Shown piece by piece: positions 27,159 through 36,260 of a stretch of DNA of 64,000 nt; the first letter of the stretch is position 1, and each line of letters opens with the position of its first letter. This DNA comes from WHTK01 sp965197795 (GTDB taxonomy: Bacteria; Chloroflexota; Dehalococcoidia; DSTF01; WHTK01), in contig OZ240228.1 in NCBI GenBank assembly GCA_965197795.1, forward strand, positions 1,240,001-1,304,000, in the 5' to 3' direction. A program made the position numbers and the translations under genes. The notes beneath the pieces were generated by a model. The model worked only from the letters and a program-made list of their open reading frames with translations. It had not been told where the DNA came from and did not search any database.

Positions 27159-27260
27159 GAAGTTGCTTGACACCGGCGCGACCCTATTATTCTTCCGAGG
27201 CCACTCAACACGGGGCGATTGTCCATTTATACGAGACTCGCGCCGGTGTCAAGCAACTTC
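27159..27260. repeat. perfect 23-bp inverted repeat with 56-bp spacer
   Basis: The left arm (27159-27181) starts GAAGTTGCTTGACACC and the right arm (27238-27260) is its exact reverse complement. Each arm contains TTGACA pointing into the spacer, which has TATTAT on one side and TATAAA on the other. It could be a small MITE, an attachment or invertible segment, or a pair of inward-facing promoters. It lies between the ACT and Cache genes. Confidence 0.9.
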
Positions 27261-27423
27261 GGGATTGATATTGGTGCCGCGGTCTGATCGTCACGCATAA
27301 CGGTGATTCTGTGAGTCGATGTCTTTCACAAGATGGGTTCGTGAGCCTTCGGATCAGTTTCTCAGAGTAGATGGATTTCTACGCCAATCCAGTAACCACA
27401 GCTGATAGTCGGAGGGTAACCCA

Positions 27424-27906
27424 ATGTCACCTCGGATGACTTTCGGAGTTGTCGGGGCGGCCATAGCGACGATAATTGTCGCGGTCCTCGTGATAACTAT
27501 GGGGGAGTCCACCCCGACTAAAGACGAGCCGGATGCATATACCAAAGCCTTCGTACAGGCTGCCATCCAACGCTACGAGCGCGACGGTCGGCAGCCGACG
27601 ATCGATTACTACAACTCTACCGATAGCGTCGACGGCCAGTGGTACGTGTTCATCATTGACCAGGATGGCTTCACCGTAGCGCACCACAATCCCGACTTTC
27701 GAAACCGGGACCCCAGCCTCCGCGTGGATGCGACCGGCTATTTCTACGGCGACGAGTTGCTAGGGGCTACCGAGGAAGGGCGCTGGGTGGCTTACATCTT
27801 CCTGAACCCGGATACGGGTGAGGAAACGCAGAAGCATACCTGGATTGTGCTACACGACGGGCTGCTGTTCGCCTCGGGCTGGTACGGGGACCCTGCGAGC
27901 GAGTAG
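27424..27906 (+). CDS. single-Cache-domain protein, membrane anchored
   Basis: A 160-residue protein with one N-terminal hydrophobic segment (GVVGAAIATIIVAVLVITM) and an extracytoplasmic Cache-like domain. The core reads GQWYVFIIDQDGFTVAHHNP, then VDATGYFYGDELLGATEEGR and KHTWIVLHDGLLFASGWY, typical of the single Cache (sCache_2-type) ligand-binding fold. No kinase, HAMP or methyl-accepting domain is attached, so it may be a free-standing sensor or binding protein. RBS GGAGGG precedes the ATG. Confidence 0.8.
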   Translation: MSPRMTFGVVGAAIATIIVAVLVITMGESTPTKDEPDAYTKAFVQAAIQRYERDGRQPTIDYYNSTDSVDGQWYVFIIDQDGFTVAHHNPDFRNRDPSLRVDATGYFYGDELLGATEEGRWVAYIFLNPDTGEETQKHTWIVLHDGLLFASGWYGDPASE

Positions 27907-28131
27907 TTCACGAACCAGTCCACGAGTCATGCCTGCCACATTTGCAATCTCACGCGACAATGGAGTTTGCCACCGGCAAGGATAGCCATGACCCGTGGCG
28001 GCGATCCGAAAGCTCGGCCAACTCCAGAGGCGGGGTTGGCCGCACCACCGCCAAGGCCACTGCCGCCTTAGCCTTGTTATCGCTTTGCCGGGGGGCGCAA
28101 GGTCTTTCGCTAAAGGCCCAACTCATATTCA

Positions 28132-28310
28132 TTATCCCTTGCTAGTGGTCCCCAACCTCCGCTCAAGATAGCCGTCAGGATTCATCGGTCGCAGCGGCTC
28201 CGGCGCCACGCCTGCCAGCGTCAGTTCAGACCGCAGGCTGCCCGCCATCTGCACCTCAATAAGATGCTCGAAGTGCCCGACTCTCACGTGCCGCGGCTCA
28301 TTCAGGTACT
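28132..28310 (-). pseudogene. C-terminal protein fragment, family not recognised
   Basis: A minus-strand frame without a start reads RQYLNEPRHVRVGHFEHLIE, then VQMAGSLRSELTLAGVAPEP and RPMNPDGYLERRLG before a stop at 28132. It looks coding. It abuts repeat copy F at its upstream end, so its 5' part was probably lost when that element inserted. Confidence 0.35.
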
Positions 28311-28360
28311 GTCTTTCTTCTGAATCTGCATCCCAGCGCGGCTGCCGAGCTTTGCTTAGT
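28308..28360 (+). repeat. serine-recombinase element terminus, copy F
   Basis: CTGTCTTTCTTCTGAATCTG through CTTTGCTTAGT at 28360 aligns base-for-base with the last 52 bp of copy A apart from a divergent middle. Confidence 0.7.
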
Positions 28361-28405
28361 CGTCACCTCTCTGGACTTCTCAAAGCCCGAGGCGAAGGGT
28401 GACAA

Positions 28406-29716
28406 TCAGGGCGCGAAGCGGTAGATGACGGGTAGCTCTGCAATGTCTGTGACACTGGGATCGGTGTGGTGCGATATGTGAACGCGGCCGGTGCCGCAGT
28501 CGCCGAACTCGTCACAGGAGATAACCCCGATGATGCCCCTAAAGCCGGTGGTGGCACTCAGCGCCTCCCGCAGCTTGGCACGGTCGATGTAAAGAGTATC
28601 TCCGTCGACAACCGCGACCTCCTCGACGGCTCGAAGAAGCATGGTGGCCGCGTCGTAGGCATGGGCCAGGTAGGCAGACGTGGGCGCTTCACCATACCGC
28701 TCTCGATAGTCGGCGATGAGCGCGTCGCCGCTCTTGCCGGTCGCCGCGTTGGTATTGTCGCCAAGGCTCAACTCGGGACCTGGCAAGTAGATGCCCTCCG
28801 ACTCGGGGATGGCTAGGAACTCGGGGACCAGCAGGGCCGCACCGCCAATCAGCGCTATGTCCTCGAGTGCAGGGACTTGGCCGATCTGCCGCACGATGGC
28901 TGCGCCTTCGTCTTGGAAGAGCGGAAGGAAGACGCCGTCCGGACTGCCGGCGGCAATCTGGGTGATGACGGGGGCCATGTCGGTGTCGCCACGGCTAATG
29001 GAGATGAGGGCGACCGAGCCGCCAAGCTCTTCGAACGCGGTGGTGAAGGCGCCGGTTAGACCGGTGGTATATGGGTCGCCGTCATGGATGGCAGCCATCC
29101 GGCGCAGACCAAGTTCGTTGTAGGCGAACTGAGCGACCGCCTCTGCCTGATAGAGGTCGTTGTTGGAAGTCCGGTAGTAGCCGGGGTGGTAGTTGGAGCC
29201 GGCGTTGCCTTGGAGGTCGGAAGTCAGCGAGGGGGCCGTCGTCGAGGGTGCGATCATCACCAATCCGGCCTCGCTGAGGATTGGCGAAGCGGCGCTGGCA
29301 GCGACTGAGCAGGACGTGCCGATGACGCCTACGACTCGTGGATCGCCGGTCACCGTATTGGCGGCGGCACGTCCACCTTCCGCGGTGCAGAGAGAGTCGA
29401 GGCCGGCGCCAAGCGAGACGCCGTGCCCCTTGATCGGGCCGTAGTCCGTCACCGCCAGCTCCACGCCGCGGTGGTTGGGAATGCCCAGGTCACCGAGACT
29501 TGTAAGTACGTTCAGCGACCGTACCTCGATCGCATCACCGGAGGCAACCTCTACTACCGACCAGAGCGCAGTAGGGTACGCTTTCCAGCCGGGTGCGCTT
29601 CCGAAGGGGCCGGCGTCGGAATCGCCGCCCCCGCAGGAGACGGCTGCCAGCGCCAGAGCTGAAAGCAAGCCAAGACAGCGTAATGATCGGTCCCAGCGTT
29701 GATATGTCATCGTCAT
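28406..29716 (-). CDS. ABC transporter substrate-binding lipoprotein, Liv type (orphan)
   Basis: A 436-residue type I binding protein. Signal peptide with lipobox LAAVSC is followed by a Gly/Asp-rich linker. The ligand domain shows VVGVIGTSCSVAASAASPIL and AIHDGDPYTTGLTGAF. It resembles LivK but has no permease or ATPase beside it, so it may feed the livHMGF system at 15-19 kb or another transporter. The start has AGAGGT upstream, with ATG at 29716 or 29710. Confidence 0.88.
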   Translation of the reverse strand: MTMTYQRWDRSLRCLGLLSALALAAVSCGGGDSDAGPFGSAPGWKAYPTALWSVVEVASGDAIEVRSLNVLTSLGDLGIPNHRGVELAVTDYGPIKGHGVSLGAGLDSLCTAEGGRAAANTVTGDPRVVGVIGTSCSVAASAASPILSEAGLVMIAPSTTAPSLTSDLQGNAGSNYHPGYYRTSNNDLYQAEAVAQFAYNELGLRRMAAIHDGDPYTTGLTGAFTTAFEELGGSVALISISRGDTDMAPVITQIAAGSPDGVFLPLFQDEGAAIVRQIGQVPALEDIALIGGAALLVPEFLAIPESEGIYLPGPELSLGDNTNAATGKSGDALIADYRERYGEAPTSAYLAHAYDAATMLLRAVEEVAVVDGDTLYIDRAKLREALSATTGFRGIIGVISCDEFGDCGTGRVHISHHTDPSVTDIAELPVIYRFAP

Positions 29717-30493
29717 AACCTCTATTGCTCTCTAGTGGCGGTTTCTTACCTGGAGCGCTGGAGTAAGAGCGATTTATCAGATACGCAACCATGAGCGTAA
29801 GCCAACAGCCCGCCGCGCCCGAAATCTGTGCATATAAGCTTTCAGCCAGAAGTAGGTAGCGGGCGCATGACACCTTGCTGACAATCATTGAGCAGTGAGC
29901 AGGCCCAGTTCTACGGATGTTCGAAGGTTCAGCTAGTTGCGGCAGAGGGCGATGCTAGCCTAATTCTTTGCTGACATCAACTCTCGACATAACTGCTCCT
30001 CCTAAAATCTTAGGCTCGTGTATACTCAAAATCTGCTTAGCACTTGGCGAGCCCCGCTCGATCGCGTTAACTCTTCTTCCACACCCTGGCCGACAGTTTG
30101 TCCATAAGAGTTGTCTCCCTCTTGCGTTGGAAGGTGATCGAGCTTGCCAGCTACGAAGGTTCATGTTTTCCTCGCGATAGTGCTGGTTTTCGACAAGGTT
30201 GCCGATTCCAGTGGGGTTGTTTCCACGCCGGTGGCCAGATGTCATCGATTGTTGCCAAACAGATAGATGTCGCTTGCCCACTGTGGGCACGGAGCTGGCG
30301 GCCACATCCGGCGTTCCCCCTATGGTGGTGCCCCTAGCGGGATGGCTGGGGCCGAGGGGAAAGTGCCTAACCCCCGCCCACCTCCCGTTCGACTCGGGCC
30401 GAGTGTGATGCTCTTCGGCAACCTCAGAACGCGTAGGCTCAGGCGGCGTGAATAGATAGCATAGGCTCATAGAAATGACGGCGGAAGAGTGCG
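29717..30493. other. no gene recognised between two divergent binding-protein genes
   Basis: About 780 bp. A minus-strand frame at 29955-30470 (171 codons) has no recognisable domain and unusual composition, so I do not call it. The region must hold the promoters of both flanking genes. Confidence 0.45.
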
Positions 30494-31729
30494 ATGCCGG
30501 TAAGGGTAGGGGTTGTTGGGATACTAGCGGTCGGGTTGCTGTTCGCCGCCGCCATCGCTGGGCGGCAGGGGGAGGACTCGTGGCAGGCGGATGTGCCTTT
30601 GAAGTTGGGGCTGTTGCTGGACTTCTCCGGATCGCCCAAAGTATCGGCTGATAGGTCGCGTGGATTTGAGCTTGCCATTAAGCAGGTCAACGAGGCGGGG
30701 GGTGTGCTGGGGCGGCCGGTGGAGTTCGTCACCGGTGATGCGCCTCACGACGTGAGCGTCGCCATCGAGTCGGCAGAGCGGCTACTGGGCGAGGGAGTTC
30801 ACGCCATCGTCGGGCCCTCATCCAGCGCCGCATCGCTGCCCATTGCGGAGATGGTAATCAGGTCGGCGGCAATCCCCATGATCAGCCCGTCGGCTACCTC
30901 GCCGCAGTTGACCGACGCTGAGGACGATGACTTCTTCTTCCGCACCACGCTTTCCGACACCGCCCAGGGCCCGATTCTTGCGCGCGTCGCTGAGGAGCGT
31001 GGGTTCAGCAACGTAGGCCTCGTGTACCGCGACGACCCGTATGGGCGGGGACTCGCGGCTGCCTTTGAGTCCGCCTGGAAAGGAACGATCATAAGCGCCG
31101 TCGTCAACGCCGAGCAGCCGTCCTTCCTGGCAGCGATTAGGGAGACCACGAGCGCGGGGGCCGAGGCGTTGGTGGTGGTCAACTTCGTATTGGACACGCG
31201 TTTGATCGTGCGCGAGGCGCTGGATGCGGGACTTTACAATCAGTTCGTCTTCGGCGACGCCAGCAAACGGCAGAGCCTGATCGAGGACATCGGCGGTGAG
31301 CATTTAGGGGGCATGTACGGCACGGCAGGCGCACCGGCGCCAGACAGTGCGGCTAGCACCGCGTGGGATGCGGCGTTCGCTGCGGAGTACGGAGAATTGT
31401 CGGCGGTCCCGTACGTGAGGGAGGCGTACGACGCGGCGCTGGCTATCATGCTGGCGGCTCAGGCTGCCAGCAGCGTCGACGGCGATGCTATCCGGGACCA
31501 GCTCCGCGCCATCGGTGGCCCGCGAGGGCAGAAGGTCCACGCTACGCCTGATGGTGTGGCCGGCGCCTTGCGCCTTCTCCGTGCCGGCGAGGAGATCGAT
31601 TTTGAGGGTGCTGCCTCGACGCTGGACTGGGACGCCAATGGCGATCTCGAGCGCGGGCATATCGGCGTTTGGCGGTTCACGGAAGATGGTGGGATCGAGG
31701 ATCTTGAGGTCTTTTCGGTTGAGCCTTGA
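30494..31729 (+). CDS. ABC transporter substrate-binding protein, Liv type (orphan)
   Basis: A 411-residue type I binding protein, third of its kind in the window. It has LKLGLLLDFSGSPKVSADRS, HAIVGPSSSAASLPIAE and VGLVYRDDPYGRGLAAAFES. Its N-terminus is a hydrophobic signal segment without a lipobox cysteine (LFAAAIAGRQG), so it may be secreted or membrane-tethered. No transporter genes adjoin it. Divergent to the other orphan, it may be a duplicate with different ligand preference. Confidence 0.88.
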   Translation: MPVRVGVVGILAVGLLFAAAIAGRQGEDSWQADVPLKLGLLLDFSGSPKVSADRSRGFELAIKQVNEAGGVLGRPVEFVTGDAPHDVSVAIESAERLLGEGVHAIVGPSSSAASLPIAEMVIRSAAIPMISPSATSPQLTDAEDDDFFFRTTLSDTAQGPILARVAEERGFSNVGLVYRDDPYGRGLAAAFESAWKGTIISAVVNAEQPSFLAAIRETTSAGAEALVVVNFVLDTRLIVREALDAGLYNQFVFGDASKRQSLIEDIGGEHLGGMYGTAGAPAPDSAASTAWDAAFAAEYGELSAVPYVREAYDAALAIMLAAQAASSVDGDAIRDQLRAIGGPRGQKVHATPDGVAGALRLLRAGEEIDFEGAASTLDWDANGDLERGHIGVWRFTEDGGIEDLEVFSVEP

Positions 31730-31855
31730 GTAGGCCTGGCCCAAAGGCGACTGGGCGGGGACCTAAAAGGGCGGTCTTTTCTCGGCGAGAGTCAGCCGGC
31801 ACCACAGGGGCACGACTCGCGGGGACAGCTGGGTCCTAGACGTTCTGGCTTGTTG

Positions 31856-32542
31856 TCACTTGTCGAACGCTTCTGGTGTCACACCAGGGGCGGGATCGAG
31901 AATCTCGGGAAATGTTAAGGAGTTCACCATAGTTACGAGCATTTCGAGATCCAAGGAATCAGAGCCGATACTCACCTCCATCGGACTGCCAGAAAACAAC
32001 GACCCCGGTTGCCCCCATCCCTGTCCAAACCGGCCAACGTAAACGGTAAGGACAAGTCCAAGATCCGTCTCGGGATCGAACGGAGAGACGAGAGGAACGG
32101 CCGCGGACCAGATCGCCTCATGTCCACTAATCACCAGGGAGCCGCTTTCAACGCGCTGGGACGGGAACGCGTGCCGCGCGCTCAGCGTAGGTGGAAAGCC
32201 CTGCGAGATGACGATTCGATTGCCATTCGAATCCCGATAAATCACCGTAATCCAATCATTGTGGACGCCGGCGCCGAACTCGTTGAGCTCTCTTTTGCTG
32301 GCATCTACGGTTTGCTGGTCGTATCCGACAGGCAGAAAGGATGGCAGCATAAAGACGAAAGACGCTTCTCGCGATGCTGCCTCAATCGAGGCATAGCGAA
32401 CCACGTCGTCGTCTGACGGAAGGAGAGCCCCATTCCCTCCTTCGGGGCTTCCGCGAGAGGCCAAAATGACCCCACCAACAACCACCAGCCCTACAAACAG
32501 GGCGACTGCAAGAAGTGCTCTCGGTGATAACCAGTGCCTCAT
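31856..32542 (-). CDS. DUF4367-like secreted or membrane-anchored protein
   Basis: A 228-residue protein with one N-terminal membrane segment (LLAVALFVGLVVVGGVILAS) and an outside domain. The opening YASIEAASREASFVFMLPSF then LPVGYDQQTV is the pattern of DUF4367, found in anti-sigma-like proteins, and GHEAIWS near the middle fits. The start codon overlaps the stop of the upstream frame (ATGA), indicating coupled translation with the gene at 32539-32748. Function unknown; a link to sigma-factor control is only a guess. Confidence 0.75.
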   Translation of the reverse strand: MRHWLSPRALLAVALFVGLVVVGGVILASRGSPEGGNGALLPSDDDVVRYASIEAASREASFVFMLPSFLPVGYDQQTVDASKRELNEFGAGVHNDWITVIYRDSNGNRIVISQGFPPTLSARHAFPSQRVESGSLVISGHEAIWSAAVPLVSPFDPETDLGLVLTVYVGRFGQGWGQPGSLFSGSPMEVSIGSDSLDLEMLVTMVNSLTFPEILDPAPGVTPEAFDK

Positions 32543-32748
32543 GCGACCCCATTCTGATCAAGGATTGGCATAGACTCTATCCATCCTTCTGAGCAGGCTT
32601 CCACTCCATCGATTGTCCTAGTTGAGTCTCTTTGAATGGTAACCAACGCTTCTGGAGGTAATCTCCGAGAGTTAATCGCTCGGGTGCAGAGCCCAACATC
32701 CCCGCGCGCATCTGATAAATCCATCTCGTCCAGGATCAAAAGATCCAT
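32539..32748 (-). CDS. small hypothetical protein coupled to the DUF4367 gene
   Basis: A 69-codon frame with a 4-bp overlap into the DUF4367 start. It reads MDLLILDEMDLSDARGDVGL and ends ILDQNGVA. It may be the C-terminal part of a frameshifted longer gene, because upstream coding-like sequence in another frame (32672-33289) runs into it. Not recognised. Confidence 0.4.
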   Translation of the reverse strand: MDLLILDEMDLSDARGDVGLCTRAINSRRLPPEALVTIQRDSTRTIDGVEACSEGWIESMPILDQNGVA

Positions 32749-33289
32749 CTTGGCCGGAACGCTCGCGTCTGAGGTGAGAAGAGACTACGAAGGCCTCGGC
32801 CCACCGGGCGTCCAGTCGCCAGTCCACGCACAGGCGGCGGACATCATCCCGGTAGTCATTGAGGTGGAGGCGACGCGAGCTGCAGAGAAGATTCTCGTCG
32901 TCCGGACCGTATCGTTGCGCAAAGGGCGCCGACACCTGCCCCAGCCTTTCTGCTAATCGCGCCGGCGACTGCGGAAGCCTATTGCGGCCATCCGGCTTGT
33001 GATGAGCAAGACCCTTGATGATGCGCCGGTGTTTGCTTTCGTAGAGGCTCTTGAACTCTGAGAGAAATTTCTTGCCGTCGGTGGTTTTGTCGGTGCACAT
33101 GGCTTGGAGCAATAGGCTGGCCAGGCGGAGGTCGCGGCCATCGGTGAGCCTCAGCCCCCTACGATCACCGCCGCGTGGCATTCGACTGCGCCATGATCGG
33201 AGAGATTCTCGAAGGGTTACTAAGGCGAAATCGTGCGCTGAAATGAAGCCTGCTCGTTTTGACGGCACATGACTCCACCCCGCTCCCAC
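32672..33289 (-). CDS. unrecognised ORF, possibly the 5' part of the same gene
   Basis: A 205-codon frame whose middle third looks coding (LRLASLLLQAMCTDKTTDGK, then FLSEFKSLYESKHRRIIKGL and LAERLGQVSAPFAQRYGPDD). The last 35 codons look like the wrong frame, and the sense continues one frame over into 32539-32748. I see no known domain. The start is uncertain. Confidence 0.35.
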   Translation of the reverse strand: MGAGWSHVPSKRAGFISAHDFALVTLRESLRSWRSRMPRGGDRRGLRLTDGRDLRLASLLLQAMCTDKTTDGKKFLSEFKSLYESKHRRIIKGLAHHKPDGRNRLPQSPARLAERLGQVSAPFAQRYGPDDENLLCSSRRLHLNDYRDDVRRLCVDWRLDARWAEAFVVSSHLRRERSGQDGSFDPGRDGFIRCARGCWALHPSD

Positions 33290-33420
33290 TGACTGGCATA
33301 TCGACCGCCTCTGCGATTCCTCTTGCTACGCGTGTTCAGCAGCTGGCCTCTCCTTAGTGTGTGGAAGCGCAAACGTCACGTGGAAAGGGAGGCCAGCGGC
33401 CGGAGCGTCGTTTATCAACG

Positions 33421-33662
33421 TTGAACATAGATGCCGATGTTCGTCCAGTGGTGAGTAAAGGCTATCCCTTTAGGCTGACCGTTGCTTTGCCGCGCTAGCT
33501 CGCGGTCGAGTGACTGGAACAGAATGGTCTGCTCTGGTCACCGCGGTGGCTTTCGATGGCTAATGCCATATCTTCGCCTAGACCAAAGCAGGCCACGTTC
33601 TACGGGCTGACTGTCGATCTTCTGAATCTGACTTCCTGTGAGACCGTCGATCTTTGCTTAGT
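33421..33662 (+). repeat. serine-recombinase element 3' end, copy A
   Basis: A 242-bp copy beginning TTGAACA and ending GATCTTTGCTTAGT. Its first 60 bp encode the recombinase C-terminus (ADVRPVVSKGYPFRLTVALP then R-stop). The rest is the non-coding terminus. It ends inside the MMPL gene fragment, and its last bases provide that frame's stop codon. Confidence 0.9.
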
Positions 33663-35238
33663 AGTCGACGCTGAGCGCGTTGAGGAAGACGAACAGGAAG
33701 AACGGGACGGACGGCCCGATGCCCGTGTGACCGAACACCAGGATGAAAACGATCACCGCAAGTCCCAGCGTCGCGAAGTAGGTGAACGCGATCGTCGCCA
33801 CCAGGTAGATCGGCGCGATGGCGGAACGGAGCAGGAGTGCGAGCACGACACCGATCGCCAGCAGGATCAGGGGCAGCACGACCACTGAGTCGCGGTCGCC
33901 GGCGGTTCGCGTGTCTGCCGCCTCGGCGGTGTCGCCGCCGACCAGCACGGCGGCCGGGTCCAGGCCGGCCGCGATCGCACGCTTAAGGGCCAGTGCGCGC
34001 AGATCAGGCACCACGTCGAGGGCCGCGTCGGAGAACGGGTTCTCCACCAGGACGACATCCAGCCGCGCCGCACCTCCGTCGGGCGACACGAACCGTGCCG
34101 CGGCGCCGGACGGTCCGTCCTGGGGCCCATCCGTGCCGAAGGGCCTGGTCGGCCCTGAGACATCGGCGACGGCCGGGTGTTCGGCGAGGCTGAGGGTGAG
34201 CGCGTCGAACGCCTCGAGTCGCTCCGGACTTAGCACTCGCTCGCCCGTTGGCAGCGAGACGTAGATCCGCATCGGCGAAAGCTCCCCGGCGGGGAAGCCG
34301 CCGCGCAGCAGCTCGAAGCTCCTGACGGACTCGGTGTTGTAGGGCAGGCTCGCGAGCTGGTCGTAGGTGGGGCGGAAGGCCGGCAACCCGAGGATGAGGA
34401 GGGCGAGGACGCCCGAGGTGGCGGCCAGCGCGACCCGAGGCCGGCGCAGCACCACGGCGCCGATGCGGCCGTAGATGCTGCGCTTCCAGGCCTGCTCCTC
34501 GCCCCCGCCTGCGGCTCCCTCGGGGTCAAGGCGCGGTTGCCTGGGCCAATAGGCGCGCCGCCCGGCGATGGTAAGCAGCGCCGGCACCAGCGTCAGCGCG
34601 GCCAGCATCATGAGCCCGACCGCGATCGCGATCACGGGGCCAAGCGACTGGTAGGAGCGGAGCGTCGCGAGCAGAAGGACGGCCGAGGCGATCAGGATCG
34701 TCGTGTCGGCCGAGGCGACCGCCCCGCCGACGCCGCGCATCGTGCGCCGCATCGCCTCGTGCTTGTCGGCGTGACGGCTCAGCTCCTCGCGGAAGCGCGC
34801 GGACACGAAGAGCACGTAGTCGGTCCCGGTGCCGAACAGGACGACGGTCATGATGCCGGTGGTCTGGCCGGAGATCGGCAGGTCGAACTGCTGCGCGACG
34901 GCGGCGCCGACCGCCCCCGCGACCTGGAAGACGAGCCCGACCGCCAGTAGCGGTATCAGGGCCACGATCGGCGACCGGTAAATCGCGATCAGCAAGACCA
35001 GGACGAGGAGCACGGTGACGATCAAGAGGAGGGAGTCGATGTTGGAGAAGACCTGGACCAGGTCCACGATGAGGCCGCCGGGACCGCCGACGGCGACCTC
35101 AACGCCGGGCAGCTCTGCCAACCCGGCACGGTCCCGGATGGCGGCGACAGCATCGGCAAACTCGGTCTCGGCCGGTTCCCCCGTTATCTCGACGAGCACG
35201 TACAGCGTCGTGGCGTCCGGGGACACGAGGCCGGACCA
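33658..35238 (-). pseudogene. MMPL/RND-type transporter, internal fragment
   Basis: About 526 codons of an MMPL-family exporter (normally 700-1000 residues). It contains the central transmembrane block (QTTGIMTVVLFGTGTDYVLF, the GTDY motif) and the second soluble loop. The second GVDY-like motif reads LSVDY and is cut exactly there by repeat copy A, which supplies TAA. The N-terminal start is also lost: the frame is closed by TAG at about 35250 and the first usable codon is GTG or ATG near 35230. The base composition is clearly more G+C-rich than its neighbours. Confidence 0.85.
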
Positions 35239-35242
35239 GGCC

Positions 35243-35368
35243 GGCAGCTATACGATCGCATTCGGTAGCTTTGCGGTTTCAGCGGGACTGGCCGCCACCG
35301 TGATGTTCTTCTTGCGCCCACCAAAGGCGGACGTCAGCGACCCCGTCCAGGCCATGAGCGTTGGATGA
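35243..35368 (+). pseudogene. MFS transporter, last 42 codons
   Basis: GSYTIAFGSFAVSAGLAATV then MFFLRPPKA is the last transmembrane helix and cytoplasmic tail of a major-facilitator protein. The rest of the gene was replaced by the MMPL fragment at about 35240. Its 3' end overlaps the 3' end of the isomerase gene on the other strand. Confidence 0.6.
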
Positions 35369-36178
35369 ACCGCGGCGCAGAGAGTATTCCTCAGTAGCGG
35401 CGATACCGTAACGATGTGCCCAGGTTAGGCCCTCTAACGTGCCTGCGAGCGGGGCATATTCGGCTCCCAGCCAGCCGTTGTAATCCATCTCATCGATGCG
35501 GTCGAAGACGTAGCCCAGATTTAGCTCGCCGTGCTGCGGCTCGTGGCGCCCCGGAACGCTGGAGAACTGAATGTGGCGGATGATATCGAGGTTGCTACGG
35601 ATACCCTCGACGACGTCGCCTTCCATGATCTGCATGTGATAGAGGTCGTACTGGAGATAAACGTTGCCGGTTGCAGCAGCTTCGATGACATGACGGGTCT
35701 GCTTTGTGGTGCTGTGCAGGTAGCCGGGAACGTCACGCTGATTTAGCGGTTCGAGCAAAAGCGCGACGCCCCGTTTCTTTGCAACCGGTGCTGCGTACTG
35801 CAGGTTCTCGACGAAAACCTCTTCGCACTCTTCTCGTCGAAGGCCTTCTGCAACCACGCCTGCCATGAGATGGACCATCCTGGCTCCGAGGCCGTTGGCG
35901 TAATCGAGCGTCATTTCGAGGCTCTCGCGAAAGTCGGCTTGGCGGCCTGATAGCGCCCCAAGTCCGCGTTCGCCGGCCTGAGCGTTGCCTGCTGGTGAGT
36001 TAAGCAGGATGAGCTCGACACCGGCGTCTTCCCTCCATTGGCGAACATCCTTGAGGGGGAATTCGTAGGGCCGTAGGTACTCGACGGCGGTGAAGCCTGC
36101 CGAGCGTGCGGCCTGAAATCGCTGAGCCGGCTCAAGCTCGGGAAACATCAGACTGAGATTGGCGGCAAACTTTGGCAC
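35279..36178 (-). CDS. hydroxypyruvate isomerase family protein
   Basis: A 299-residue TIM barrel of the Hyi/xylose-isomerase-like family. It opens MPKFAANLSLMFPELEPAQR and has LLLEPLNQRDVPGYLHST (metal Glu), LQYDLYHMQIMEGD (metal Asp/His) and HIQFSSVPGRHEPQHGELN. Hyi interconverts hydroxypyruvate and tartronate semialdehyde; related enzymes act on other ketoses. The last about 30 residues overlap the MFS fragment and look unlike the family, so the C-terminus may have been altered by the same rearrangement. Confidence 0.85.
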   Translation of the reverse strand: MPKFAANLSLMFPELEPAQRFQAARSAGFTAVEYLRPYEFPLKDVRQWREDAGVELILLNSPAGNAQAGERGLGALSGRQADFRESLEMTLDYANGLGARMVHLMAGVVAEGLRREECEEVFVENLQYAAPVAKKRGVALLLEPLNQRDVPGYLHSTTKQTRHVIEAAATGNVYLQYDLYHMQIMEGDVVEGIRSNLDIIRHIQFSSVPGRHEPQHGELNLGYVFDRIDEMDYNGWLGAEYAPLAGTLEGLTWAHRYGIAATEEYSLRRGSSNAHGLDGVADVRLWWAQEEHHGGGQSR

Positions 36179-36260
36179 CTAGACTCCTGTAATCCGGACT
36201 CGACGAATAGTTTAGCTGCGGAACTCTATCACTGCCGCTCCGAAAGTCGCGGCGAACCGA

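Noticed and set aside
29955..30470. 171-codon minus-strand ORF as a gene
   Set aside because: No recognisable domain, odd composition and no RBS. It lies in the promoter gap between two divergent genes.
34537..34950. plus-strand ORFs opposite the MMPL fragment
   Set aside because: Arg/Gly/Asp-rich translations are the usual complement of G+C-rich membrane-protein DNA.
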